The notes beneath the pieces were generated by a model, which saw nothing but the letters and a program-made list of their open reading frames with translations, was not told where the DNA came from and did no database searches. Positions 34,075-42,013 of a stretch of 64,000 nt of DNA are shown here, piece by piece (position 1 is the first letter of the stretch; each line of letters opens with the position of its first letter). Location: the NCBI GenBank assembly GCA_019119685.1, contig DWWN01000035.1:62001-126000 (forward strand), written 5' to 3'. Made by a program: the position numbers and the translations under genes. Source of the stretch: Candidatus Faecalibacterium faecigallinarum (GTDB lineage Bacteria > Bacillota > Clostridia > Oscillospirales > Ruminococcaceae).

Positions 34075-35925
34075 TTACCGGATCTGCACGGCCCGCAGGT
34101 GCTCCGGCATCGAGCCGATCACCAGCTTCTGGGCCTTGTCATCCGGGAAAAAGTAGATACGCAGCAGGTTTTCCGGGTCGTTGCCCACCTTGAGATGCCA
34201 GTTGAGGGCATATTCGCGGGCTTTTTCGGTGTCGGTCATCTTGTACTTGACCTTGTACTCGCCCGGGGTGAACTCAATGGTCAGATCCCCGAGCTTCGTC
34301 ACATCGAAAGGCCGGCCATACTTGGCCGAACACCGGCGGTTCATTTCCTCCACCGGCAGCCGGTCAAATCGGTAATCCCAGTAATCGGTGGCCAGAAAGT
34401 CCAGCGCATCGCAGAGCAGACCCAAATCGACGCCCCAGGCGGTCTTTTTGTCCATCAGCGTCTCGGTGCGCTTGTGCATGACGAGCCGGTCCGCAAACGT
34501 CTGCCGTGCCCATTCCACCACGTCGGTGTGCTTCTGGGGGCGGGTCAGCTTGCGTTCCAGATAGGCGACCTCGCCGTCCCGCGCCTGGATTTGCAGTTTG
34601 CAGTTGCGGCGCTCCTGTTCGAGCTCCCGGACAAGCTGATTCTTTTCTTTTTCGAGCTGGACTTCATAGGCGCGCAGCCGCTCGATCTGTTTGCGCAGAT
34701 TCGCGGTTTCCGTATCCTTTTTCACAAGCTCCGCTTTATAAGAGAGCTCCAGTTGGGTGAACTTCTGGGACCATTCGTCGGACACCGCCCGGGATTCCTC
34801 CATCATCCTGGCGGTTTCATGCAGCAAATTCTCCCGCGCAGCGGACAGAAACTCAATGTGCCCAAAATCCCAATCCCTATCACGGGGAAACGTATATCCA
34901 GCCTGAAACAGCGCTTCCAGATTCTTTTCCCTCTCTTTGGCCGAGGGTTTATAGGGGAAAATCTGCGCCTTGTCCCCAAACCGGGCAGGCTGCCAAAACA
35001 CCACGTCTCCTGGCTGTGGCTTACAGCCAGATGCCTCCCCCAAGACGGACAAAAGGCCGGCATCCAGCGTATAGGTGCGGCAGAAGCCCTTCATCTTTTC
35101 GGCAAAAGCAGCGGCATCGTAAGGGAGCGTAGCTTTGGGCGCAGGCTTGTCCCCGACGGCCAGCTCGCGGAAAAGCGCCTCATGGCTCATACCAGGCCGG
35201 GACCACGAAGAAACGGCCGGGCTTGGCGTTACATCCAGAACGGTACGGGGCTGCGGGAGGGGCTCGGTCTTCTCCGTCCGATATGTAAAAACAACGGCTG
35301 GAAGTTGGTTCTCACGGGTATCCATCAGAGCGGCCAGCTTTTTCACCTGTGCGGCAGAGTCAAGTTTGGACACGCTGCCGTTCAGGGGCAGAATGTGGCT
35401 GAGTCCAAAGGCCGGGTTCTCCATCAGCCGCCGCACCACCGCCAGCCGGTAGACTTCCGCCGGCGGGCCGCTTCCCTCCGGATCTGAGATCACGGTCTGA
35501 AAGCCGCATTCCAGCGTTTTGCCCTGGATGCAGAAGCCAATGTTGGTTTCAATGATCCGACCCGGCACGGCCTGCCGCCGCTGGCTTGGGTTTCCTGGCT
35601 CCGACCCCAGGTCCGGTTCTGTGATTTGCAGGCTCCACACCCCCTCCTGTGGTCGGGATACAATGTCGATCGCATATCCCCGGTTGGTGTGCAGCGATGG
35701 CAGACAGTCATCGCCCGCCTCCCTGTATTGGCTGGGCGCTGGCTGGATCAGCTCGGATGGAGCGTTCTCCCCCATCCGCTGCCGCAGCCACTCCATGGTG
35801 GTGAGAGCGGCTAAACGCAGACCATCCACTGGGATGGTCTGCTTGTTGGCCATGGTGGCATAGAGCTGGTAGGTGGGGTAGATGTGATTTTGTAAGAGAC
35901 GGACAACACGGGTTTGGGAGGGCAT
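34075..35925 (-). CDS. coiled-coil protein of unknown function
   Basis: 616 residues; family not recognised. No signal peptide or membrane segment. An N-terminal region of about 380 residues is of mixed composition (FCIQGKTLECGFQTVISDPEGS, WQPARFGDKAQIFPYKPSAKE). A strong coiled coil spans roughly 385-470 (SQKFTQLELSYKAELVKKD to LVRELEQERRNCKLQIQ). The C-terminal domain has LDFLATDYWDYRFDR, KYGRPFDVTKLGDLTIEF and a final KLVIGSMPEHLRAVQIR. AGGAGG precedes the ATG, and it has its own promoter. Position in a defence-like block suggests an accessory or anti-phage role, but nothing in the sequence proves it. Confidence 0.75.
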   Translation of the reverse strand: MPSQTRVVRLLQNHIYPTYQLYATMANKQTIPVDGLRLAALTTMEWLRQRMGENAPSELIQPAPSQYREAGDDCLPSLHTNRGYAIDIVSRPQEGVWSLQITEPDLGSEPGNPSQRRQAVPGRIIETNIGFCIQGKTLECGFQTVISDPEGSGPPAEVYRLAVVRRLMENPAFGLSHILPLNGSVSKLDSAAQVKKLAALMDTRENQLPAVVFTYRTEKTEPLPQPRTVLDVTPSPAVSSWSRPGMSHEALFRELAVGDKPAPKATLPYDAAAFAEKMKGFCRTYTLDAGLLSVLGEASGCKPQPGDVVFWQPARFGDKAQIFPYKPSAKEREKNLEALFQAGYTFPRDRDWDFGHIEFLSAARENLLHETARMMEESRAVSDEWSQKFTQLELSYKAELVKKDTETANLRKQIERLRAYEVQLEKEKNQLVRELEQERRNCKLQIQARDGEVAYLERKLTRPQKHTDVVEWARQTFADRLVMHKRTETLMDKKTAWGVDLGLLCDALDFLATDYWDYRFDRLPVEEMNRRCSAKYGRPFDVTKLGDLTIEFTPGEYKVKYKMTDTEKAREYALNWHLKVGNDPENLLRIYFFPDDKAQKLVIGSMPEHLRAVQIR

Positions 35926-35954
35926 GGTGAAACCTCCTGAATGATATTGCTTTT

Positions 35955-35983
35955 ATTATACCGCTTTTTATGCGGTCTGTCAT
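35955..35983 (-). promoter_or_regulatory. promoter of the coiled-coil gene
   Basis: -35 ATGACA (35978-35983), 17 bp, -10 TATAAT (35955-35960) on the minus strand. Confidence 0.75.
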
Positions 35984-35984
35984 T

Positions 35985-36027
35985 AAAAAGAGAGCGGCAC
36001 TCTTTCAGGGAGCGCCGCCCTCTTTTT
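35985..36027 (-). terminator. terminator after the glycine-zipper gene
   Basis: Minus-strand GAGGGCGGCGCTC...GAGTGCCGCTCTC hairpin followed by TTTTTAATG; ends the WYL operon. Confidence 0.7.
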
Positions 36028-36068
36028 GCTTTTTGTGTATTTAAACTTTATCAGGACTCCAGATATTT

Positions 36069-37115
36069 TTAAGATATGCTGGCTTCTCTTTCGAGGATTT
36101 CACCTGTGAGCTGCTTTGCGTTGGTTACGCTCTTATCAATCTCAGCGCGGTTGACACGGTTGACACCGTTCTCGCTGTCGCTCTTCAGTACGAGCTGAAC
36201 TTTACACATGTTGTAAAGCAGGCCTACCAGCAGTACCGTGTTTTCAATCATTACCTGTTCGCCAACGGTGTAAGTATTCCAGTCTGTACGGCCCTCCCAA
36301 ATAACGATATGCTGCAATTTACGCAGGTACAAATCATACAGTGCCTGAACTTTCAAGAGTGTACCCTTGTATTGATCCGCAGCGCCAGCCAGATCTTTCA
36401 AGTAACTGCAAATGCGGTCGATTTCCTTTTCCGCTTTCAACATCTGTGCCCACGCCTCATCTGCCTTGTCAGAGATAGAGCCTCCTACAATATTGAAAAT
36501 CACGCCGCCAACCAATAGCCCAACACCCAAAGTAGCCGCGCCCAGGACAGCAGATCCCAGAGCCATACCACCGCCGCCAGCCGCAAGAGCGCCGCCGCCC
36601 AGCGCGGCCAATGTTGCATTTACAGCAGCGGCACCACTCAAAGAAGCAATAGCCGTGCCGGTAGAAGCTGTCCCAAGTGCCATCACGGCAGCTGTGGTAG
36701 CGCCTGCAGCTGCAAAGCCGCCCGCTGTGCCTGCCGCCGCACCGCCAAGACCGCCCAACAATACGCCTGCGCCAATGGATACCTCTTTCAATTTTTCTTT
36801 GTCATACTGTGGAATCTGAAATTTCTCATGTGCCAAGTCCTTAAATTCAGGTTTGTTCTGAATCTTCTCAAACGCTTCCGAAAATTGATCGAAGTCTTTC
36901 AAAATAGACAGCTCCAATGTACCGAGGCTGTCCATTTCACGGTTGGTTTTGTCGCTTTCCTGTTCAAACCGCTTCAGATTCCGATTGTGTCTTTCCTGCG
37001 CGGCTTTCTGAGTGTCATTTGCCTCTTTCATTTTGACCGCCCCATGCACGCCGGCGCCTACGCCGGCTGCGCCTGCAACAGCGGCCAGTCCTCCCAAAAT
37101 CAACGGTAATGGCAT
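36069..37115 (-). CDS. glycine-zipper-like membrane-active protein, last gene of the WYL operon
   Basis: 348 residues, unknown family. It has a hydrophobic Ala/Gly start (residues 1-25, LILGGLAAVAGAAGVGAG) and a helical charged segment (about 28-112). A long Gly/Ala-rich hydrophobic block (about 115-215) carries GxxxG-type spacing (LLGGLGGAAAGTAGG, ALGGGALAAGGGGMALGSAV, LGVGLLVGGVIFNIVGGS). A helical C-terminal domain follows. Such blocks form membrane helices or pores. AAGGAGG precedes the ATG; the YkgJ-like gene ends 12 bases upstream. A membrane effector in an abortive-infection type system is the likeliest role, as inference. Confidence 0.75.
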   Translation of the reverse strand: MPLPLILGGLAAVAGAAGVGAGVHGAVKMKEANDTQKAAQERHNRNLKRFEQESDKTNREMDSLGTLELSILKDFDQFSEAFEKIQNKPEFKDLAHEKFQIPQYDKEKLKEVSIGAGVLLGGLGGAAAGTAGGFAAAGATTAAVMALGTASTGTAIASLSGAAAVNATLAALGGGALAAGGGGMALGSAVLGAATLGVGLLVGGVIFNIVGGSISDKADEAWAQMLKAEKEIDRICSYLKDLAGAADQYKGTLLKVQALYDLYLRKLQHIVIWEGRTDWNTYTVGEQVMIENTVLLVGLLYNMCKVQLVLKSDSENGVNRVNRAEIDKSVTNAKQLTGEILEREASIS

Positions 37116-37127
37116 AAAATTTCCTCC

Positions 37128-37373
37128 TTATAGTTTTTTCAATTTATTACAAGACTCGTAGTTGAGCTTATAATACATTTCCAGGCTCATAACGTCCTTA
37201 AAAAAGGCGTCATAGCTTGCATCCACCCGGCATATAAGAGGCCTGTTTTCATAAATGCTGCACAGGTTGCCGGATAAATATTTGCAGATACCATCCCCGC
37301 GGTCTAATTCTCTGTAAAGCGGAGACAACTCCAAATGGCGGCAGCACGCGCCGCAACGGTCACAGACAAACAT
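37128..37373 (-). CDS. YkgJ-like cysteine-cluster protein
   Basis: 81 residues starting MFVCDRCGACCRHLELSP with the CxxCxxCC cluster, then CKYL, LCSIYENRPLICR, the pattern of YkgJ/DUF-type zinc or iron-sulfur cluster proteins. The C-terminal half is Tyr/Asn-rich. Its ATG overlaps the preceding TAA (TAATG), so translation is coupled to the HNH gene. The role in the cassette is unknown; a metal-cluster sensor or maturation factor would fit. Confidence 0.82.
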   Translation of the reverse strand: MFVCDRCGACCRHLELSPLYRELDRGDGICKYLSGNLCSIYENRPLICRVDASYDAFFKDVMSLEMYYKLNYESCNKLKKL

Positions 37374-37702
37374 TACCCAAACACCAGCCTCATATGAGGG
37401 TCCCGCATAGCTGCATCAAAAGATGAATACCCTGCCCAGGGCAAGGGCAGACCACACATTTCATAGGCTTTCTTGAGGGCCTGGTTCAAATCTTCCTCAC
37501 TCTGAATGGATGTAATTTGACCTGCAATACGATTATAGATAGCCGTCTCCTTGCGGAAAGCATCCAAGTCGATCTTTTCCAGCTCAGCGGCATAATGTTC
37601 AAAATACGCGGCTTGTTCTTTATAATAGTTGATGTCATCTTCAACGGTGCGGAGATTATTCAGAGAGGCCACCAGTTTGTTGACCAGCTCGCTCCTGTCC
37701 AA
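37373..37702 (-). CDS. C-terminal portion of the HNH/membrane protein, in a shifted frame
   Basis: 109 codons from a TTG. The TTG has no RBS and lies inside the preceding gene. The frame begins DRSELVNKLVASLNNLRTVE and is helical (NYYKEQAAYFEHYAAELEKI), ending PHMRLVFG. It joins smoothly to the preceding gene if one T is removed from the T7 run (37701-37707 on the plus strand as A7): MLTFLDRSELVNK. I therefore read it as the end of one 524-residue protein, split by a frameshift or by an assembly error, or joined by +1 slippage. Confidence 0.7.
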   Translation of the reverse strand: MDRSELVNKLVASLNNLRTVEDDINYYKEQAAYFEHYAAELEKIDLDAFRKETAIYNRIAGQITSIQSEEDLNQALKKAYEMCGLPLPWAGYSSFDAAMRDPHMRLVFG

Positions 37703-38948
37703 AAAAAGTGAGCATCGTACAGCTCATAATCCCGGATACAAACGCACCGCAGAAAGCCGGTACAACTTCCCCCACGACCGGCAGCGTTACGATTTTTGAA
37801 ACCGCTTCATTGACCAAAACACCCACCACAACGCTGGCACCGGTCGCAAGAATTTTAGCCGCAGCCCGCATCCGTTCTCCAAAAGGATAGCTCTGTGGAT
37901 TGATAAACAGCACCTTGCAGGCCTCTACAATGGACGCCCAGGCCTGGCGTATCAAGCGGACGGCATTCTTGGCGGTAGTAAAAAAGATATTGCAGAGCGT
38001 CGTCGTTAGACTGGCCAGCGCACCCCCAACCGTTCCACTGAGAAACTTTTCGAACAGCGCAGGGAATTTGCGCTTTGCGTTCTCGAACCCTCGCTGAATA
38101 CCACGGCCAAGTTTCCCCAGAAATTCACCAAGGTCAAAGGAACCGCCATCGTCAAACTGGAACTCATCCTTGACGGCGAACCACATCTCAGCAAAAACAA
38201 ATCCCAACGCCTGCCGGACGCCCATTTGAAGCCCTACTGTACCAGCCGCCAGCGACAGGTCTTTCGCAAAGCGGGGACTGGTATAATAGGCTATATTGAT
38301 TTTAGCATCTATGCTGCGACGGGCATTTGCATCCATCTCAAGCATTCGTTTTTTCTGCTCATCAGTGTATTCATCCCCACGTTGATCCAAAAATTCCGAC
38401 ATGGATTTTGCCTTTTTGGTGCGATTGGTGTGAGGGTTTGTTGGTTTCAAGTTTTCCTCGCTATTTGCAAGGTCGGTTCCCTTCAATCCTGCTAAAACTC
38501 TGCCTGGATCATCGTGAATTTCCTTTGCGGACTTAACATGATCCAGATCGGTTTTCCCATTGCGTGCAATTTTTTCTCCTGTATACGCATCCCTCAAAGT
38601 GCCAGCCTTTTTCTGTTCGCTTACCTTACGATTGATTTCTTTGTAGCGCGGATCGCTGTGATACTCAGTGGATGAATATTCCCCACGGTTTTCGTATGCC
38701 CTTTCATTTGCCTTATTTTTATAGACCATGTCCGGGTTTTTTCCAATCTGACGCACATTGTGAATGGTGTCCACATCGCCGCCAACACGATCTCGGACAA
38801 GAAAATCCAGTCCAAAAGACGTAATCAGACTTTCTACAAGAACCCTTTCATACTGTTTGAAAATCGAGTCCCGAACGGGTTCTTTCGGGTCGGCTACAAA
38901 ACTCTTTTCGACAGCATATACATAGTTACAAGTCGACACTTTCTTCAT
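37656..38948 (-). CDS. HNH-like nuclease domain fused to membrane helices
   Basis: 430 codons, unknown family. An N-terminal part (residues 1-90) has VRDRVGGDVDTIHNVRQIG. An HNH-like region (about 115-185) follows: LRDAYTGEKIARNGKTDLDHVKSAKEI and ANSEENLKPTNPHTNRTKKAKS (DH pair, then N and H). The C-terminal half has three or four hydrophobic segments (LSLAAGTVGLQMGVRQALGF, GTVGGALASLTTTLCNIFF, ILATGASVVVGVLVNEAV, GAFVSGIMSCTMLTF). The true C-terminus is probably in the next frame (37373-37702). It follows the WYL regulator by 24 bp. A membrane-tethered nuclease is inferred; RBS AAAGGAG lies very close to the ATG. Confidence 0.78.
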   Translation of the reverse strand: MKKVSTCNYVYAVEKSFVADPKEPVRDSIFKQYERVLVESLITSFGLDFLVRDRVGGDVDTIHNVRQIGKNPDMVYKNKANERAYENRGEYSSTEYHSDPRYKEINRKVSEQKKAGTLRDAYTGEKIARNGKTDLDHVKSAKEIHDDPGRVLAGLKGTDLANSEENLKPTNPHTNRTKKAKSMSEFLDQRGDEYTDEQKKRMLEMDANARRSIDAKINIAYYTSPRFAKDLSLAAGTVGLQMGVRQALGFVFAEMWFAVKDEFQFDDGGSFDLGEFLGKLGRGIQRGFENAKRKFPALFEKFLSGTVGGALASLTTTLCNIFFTTAKNAVRLIRQAWASIVEACKVLFINPQSYPFGERMRAAAKILATGASVVVGVLVNEAVSKIVTLPVVGEVVPAFCGAFVSGIMSCTMLTFFGQERAGQQTGGLSE

Positions 38949-38972
38949 TCTCCTTTGCGTTTTAGAAATTCC

Positions 38973-39917
38973 TTATGCTTTCTTTTCTTCTACCTCAGAA
39001 ATATACTCTCCCTGGCTCCTCACCCACATATCAATCCCCTTCCCGAACACCTCGGCCTCCACAGTCCAGCCGTCCTCAGCCTCCTCCACGATTTTCGCCG
39101 TCGGCAAACGGTCCAGCACGGCCTCGATGGAGGGGCCGGTATAGCGGAACTTGATGTGCTGCAGTTTGCCGCCGTACATGAACTGTACCCGCTTGCGGAA
39201 CTCGCCTTCCTCGAAACGGTCGCGGTAGGGCACGCGGAAATGTTCGTCCAGCACCTGGAAAGACGCGATGCGGTCGATGCGGTAAATGGTGGGGAAAAGG
39301 TCGCCGGGGTTTTCAAAGTGGGTTTTATCCTCCAGGAAGGCGGTTAGGTAGAAGTAGTACTCCGAAAACATGATGCCCACCGGCTGCACCCGGCGTTTGA
39401 CCAGCTCGTGGTCTTTCATGCGCTCGTATTCGATCTCCACCACCTGCTGATGCCGCACCGCCTGGCCCAGTTCCCACAGGTTGGGCAAAATAGCTTTGCC
39501 ATGGTGGGGCGGAATGTAATGGAACGATTCGTTGGCGATCAGCTCCCCTACCAATTTTTTGTTGGGTTCGGGGACGGCACACTCCACCAGCTTTTCCAGG
39601 ATGGGCAGCATCTCGTCCCTGCGAAGTGAACGGCTTTCCAGCAGAATCTTGCACACCGCCAGAATCTCGCTGTTGCTCAGGCCCTTGGGATCGGTCTGGA
39701 TCAAGCGGTAGCCCTTCTGCTTGTAATCATAGACAACATCCTGCCCTACGCCCTGGTGGGCTACAAAAGCCCGCAGAGACTCCATGTCCCTCTGGACACT
39801 CCGTTCCGAAACGTGATACTGCAGGCTGAGGGCTGCTTTGCTCAGGACGTCTCCGTGTACCAGCCGCGCATAAATTTCAAGTAATCGGGTAGATTTTGCT
39901 TCCGCAATCGTTTCCAC
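38973..39917 (-). CDS. WYL-domain transcriptional regulator
   Basis: 314 residues from GTG 39917, seven bases after GGGAGG; an in-frame ATG at 39938 lies upstream of that RBS. The N-terminal winged helix is ETIAEAKSTRLLEIYARLVHG and VSERSVQRDMESLRAF. The WYL sensor domain begins near residue 140 with VVEIEYERMKDHELVKRRVQPVGIMFSEYYFYLTAF (here YYF in place of WYL), followed by a C-terminal WCX-like extension. WYL proteins bind nucleic acid ligands and often control phage-defence operons. It opens the operon with the HNH, YkgJ and glycine-zipper genes. Confidence 0.9.
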   Translation of the reverse strand: METIAEAKSTRLLEIYARLVHGDVLSKAALSLQYHVSERSVQRDMESLRAFVAHQGVGQDVVYDYKQKGYRLIQTDPKGLSNSEILAVCKILLESRSLRRDEMLPILEKLVECAVPEPNKKLVGELIANESFHYIPPHHGKAILPNLWELGQAVRHQQVVEIEYERMKDHELVKRRVQPVGIMFSEYYFYLTAFLEDKTHFENPGDLFPTIYRIDRIASFQVLDEHFRVPYRDRFEEGEFRKRVQFMYGGKLQHIKFRYTGPSIEAVLDRLPTAKIVEEAEDGWTVEAEVFGKGIDMWVRSQGEYISEVEEKKA

Positions 39918-39953
39918 GATGATTCCTCCCTTTTGCATGAAGGTTTCAAATTT

Positions 39954-39995
39954 ATTATAGCAAAATTATACCAAATCAGGTGGACACTGAGTGTC
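39954..39995 (-). promoter_or_regulatory. WYL operon promoter with palindromic operator
   Basis: Two overlapping -10 candidates, TATAAT at 39954-39959 and 39965-39970. Covering the -35 position is the palindrome GACACT-G-AGTGTC (39983-39995), part of a 12-bp motif GGTGGACACTGA (39979-39990). The same motif stands at the same 8-bp distance from the -10 of the zinc-ribbon gene at 44522. Confidence 0.6.
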
Positions 39996-40199
39996 ATTTT
40001 GGAAAAATCTCCGAAATTTTTTGGGAAACGCTTGTTTTTCGCCCTTCCTCCGCGCCGTTCTTGACAGATTCTGTCGGTTACTATCTTTATAGCGGCAAAA
40101 GTTCACAGAGTTTTCACTATAAGAATACCATGTATCTATAAAAATGTAAACATCGCACTCTCTTTTTGTTACAGTAGGAGCATACAAGGAGGGATGACA

Positions 40200-40511
40200 A
40201 TGGATGTCGGCAACCGCATCAAACAGCTGCGGGAGGCCAAGGGATGGACCACCAACCGGCTGGCCAACCGCTGCGGGATCTCCCAGAGCTTTCTGCGCGC
40301 TGTAGAGCTGGGCGAGAAAGGCATCTCGGTGGAGAACCTCTCTCTGGTCTGCGGTGAGCTGGGCCTGTCCATGAAAGCCTTCTTTGACGTGCCCGGAGAA
40401 GCGGATTCCGCCGAAGACGGCCTGCTGCGCCAGATCGAGCGCCTGACCCCCGAACAGCGCAAGGCACTGGCGGCATTCCTGGACACTATGACAAACCAAT
40501 CCCAGAACTGA
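40200..40511 (+). CDS. XRE-family helix-turn-helix regulator
   Basis: 103 residues. The HTH is IKQLREAKGWTTNRLANRCGISQSFLRAVELGEKGISVENLSLVCGELG, followed by a short acidic tail. AAGGAGG lies seven bases before ATG 40200; another in-frame ATG at 40194 is too close to it. Divergent from the WYL operon with a 282-bp gap. Single gene ended by a terminator (40512-40538). May regulate the element or be a stand-alone repressor. Confidence 0.88.
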   Translation: MDVGNRIKQLREAKGWTTNRLANRCGISQSFLRAVELGEKGISVENLSLVCGELGLSMKAFFDVPGEADSAEDGLLRQIERLTPEQRKALAAFLDTMTNQSQN

Positions 40512-40538
40512 GGCACAGCGCGGCTGTGCCTTTTTCTT
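40512..40538 (+). terminator. terminator of the XRE gene
   Basis: GGCACAGC-GCG-GCTGTGCC followed by TTTTTCTTT. Confidence 0.88.
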
Positions 40539-40555
40539 TGCCCAATGATTTTCCA

Positions 40556-40584
40556 TTGTCAATATGATAAAATTATGATAAAAT
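40556..40584 (+). promoter_or_regulatory. promoter of the Phd/ParE toxin-antitoxin pair
   Basis: -35 TTGTCA (40556-40561), 17 bp, -10 TAAAAT (40579-40584), just before AAGGAGG and the antitoxin ATG. Confidence 0.8.
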
Positions 40585-40604
40585 ACAGATAAGGAGGCGA
40601 TCTT

Positions 40605-40877
40605 ATGCCGACCATTCGGCCTGTTTCTGATCTTCGCAATAAATTTCCGGAGATCGAAGATACCGTACTCAAATCCGGCGAACCTGTATTTCTGACCAAA
40701 AACGGATATGGCTCGATGGTTCTGATGAGCCTTGAGCAGTACGCCCAACTAACTGATCCCGTAGAACTGGCTTTGGAGGAAGCCGATCGGGCTTCGGCTC
40801 TTTCGGATGTGCGCTATTCTTCCGAGGAAGTATTCAGCCGGGTCAGGAGACGTATCCATGAACCAAAAGACGTATAA
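40605..40877 (+). CDS. Phd/YefM-family antitoxin
   Basis: 90 residues: TIRPVSDLRNKFPEIEDTVLKSGEPVFLTKNGYGSMVLMSLEQY is the Phd/YefM DNA-binding fold; the acidic, helical tail (from residue 50) is the toxin-neutralising part. Its stop lies 20 bases inside the toxin gene. It likely represses the pair's own promoter. Confidence 0.92.
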   Translation: MPTIRPVSDLRNKFPEIEDTVLKSGEPVFLTKNGYGSMVLMSLEQYAQLTDPVELALEEADRASALSDVRYSSEEVFSRVRRRIHEPKDV

Positions 40878-41172
40878 ACTCCGCTTTCTGCCTCTTTTTG
40901 AATACGACCTCAACGAAATCGTTGACTATATCGCCATTCATCTGAAGAATCCCGACGCCGCGGAACGCCTTGTTTCCGATATCGAAGCCGCTATTCAGGA
41001 GCGGCTGACCTGTCCAGAATCTTTTGAGCCTTATCATTCTATCAAAGAGCGCCAGCATCCTTATTACCGGATTCAAGTGCGCAATTTTATGATCTTCTAC
41101 GTTGTCATAGGCGACATCATGGAAGTGCGGCGGATTCTCTACAGCCGCCGGAATTGGAAGCGCAAGCTTTAA
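40858..41172 (+). CDS. ParE/RelE-superfamily toxin
   Basis: 104 residues from ATG 40858: YKLRFLPLFEYDLNEIVDYIAIHLKNPDAAERL, then HPYYRIQVRNFMIFYVVIGDIMEVRRILYSRRNW, the ParE/RelE fold with the conserved terminal Arg-rich strand. AGGAGA lies before the ATG inside the antitoxin gene. Whether it targets gyrase or ribosomes cannot be told from the sequence; the RRILYSRRNW ending fits the ParE-like group. Confidence 0.9.
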   Translation: MNQKTYKLRFLPLFEYDLNEIVDYIAIHLKNPDAAERLVSDIEAAIQERLTCPESFEPYHSIKERQHPYYRIQVRNFMIFYVVIGDIMEVRRILYSRRNWKRKL

Positions 41173-41180
41173 TATCAAAA

Positions 41181-41220
41181 CCCCATTTGCCAGAGGAGCT
41201 GTCCTCCCCGGCAAATGGGG
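41181..41220 (+). terminator. terminator of the toxin-antitoxin pair
   Basis: CCCCATTTGCC (41181-41191) pairs with GGCAAATGGGG (41210-41220), with an inner GAGGA/TCCTC helix. Confidence 0.8.
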
Positions 41221-41285
41221 TAATTTGTTTGCTCTATAAATCAGGCCGCTGAGCCCGCTGCGGATTCACTCGCTTTATCTGTTTT

Positions 41286-41915
41286 TCACGCCAATATATA
41301 CCAGGATCCGCCTATTTCCGCTGCTATTAAAACGTCCATTTTTGTATCACTCCTCTTGCTTCCTTCAATCTCAAGTTCATAATACAAATACCTGACAGCA
41401 TCAAAGTGTGTATCATCACCGGAAAGCTGAAGCAGTACATGTATTCCCTGCAAAGCGTTATCTCCGCGTACTTCCTGTTCACTAAGCAGCCGATAGGTTA
41501 TTTGATAATCAGAGCCATACTGCTCTGCCAACTTCGCTGGAATATCCTCTACATGGATGGAATCGCGGATATCAAAATCATTTTGCCCTCGCTGCCGGGC
41601 AACGATCTCGCTCACAAATAAGCCTTCAAGCTTTTTTGGATCTCCGCCATACACACCTTGCATGTATTGGTCAAAAGCTTCTTCGCTGCTCCTTGCACTT
41701 TCGCTGCAGCTTCCCACCACAAATAAAAACAGCAGGATCAGCAAAAGTATTCGGAGTGCAATCGATAAACAGCCGTGTCTCCTGGGTTTTCCTGTTCGTC
41801 TATAATCGAAATCATTTTTCACGGACGTAGGTCTCAATACTTTTCCGCAATGAGCACAATAGATTGTGCCATCTAAGATTGGTTGCCCGCAATATGGACA
41901 GTACATCATGGCCAT
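41286..41915 (-). CDS. zinc-ribbon membrane protein, short form
   Basis: 209 residues. N-terminal zinc ribbon MMYCPYCGQPILDGTIYCAHCGKVL (two CxxC pairs), one membrane segment (about 55-72, ALRILLLILLFLFVVGSC, with a possible lipobox-like Cys), and an extracellular domain with EEAFDQYMQGVYGGD and YYELEIEGSK. Chosen start 41915 has AAAGG eight bases upstream; the frame extends further but into a terminator hairpin. Function unknown; one of three similar genes in tandem. Confidence 0.75.
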   Translation of the reverse strand: MAMMYCPYCGQPILDGTIYCAHCGKVLRPTSVKNDFDYRRTGKPRRHGCLSIALRILLLILLFLFVVGSCSESARSSEEAFDQYMQGVYGGDPKKLEGLFVSEIVARQRGQNDFDIRDSIHVEDIPAKLAEQYGSDYQITYRLLSEQEVRGDNALQGIHVLLQLSGDDTHFDAVRYLYYELEIEGSKRSDTKMDVLIAAEIGGSWYILA

Positions 41916-41953
41916 ATACATTTCCTTTCCACAAGCACAATCTCGCAAAATAC

Positions 41954-41986
41954 GCCCCATCTACTGTTTTGCCCAGCAGATGGGGC
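41954..41986 (-). terminator. terminator between zinc-ribbon genes
   Basis: GCCCCATCT (41954-41962) pairs with AGATGGGGC (41978-41986); the minus strand continues GTATTTTG. Confidence 0.7.
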
Positions 41987-42013
41987 ATTTTTCCGGCTAT
42001 CCTTTTGCCCTGT

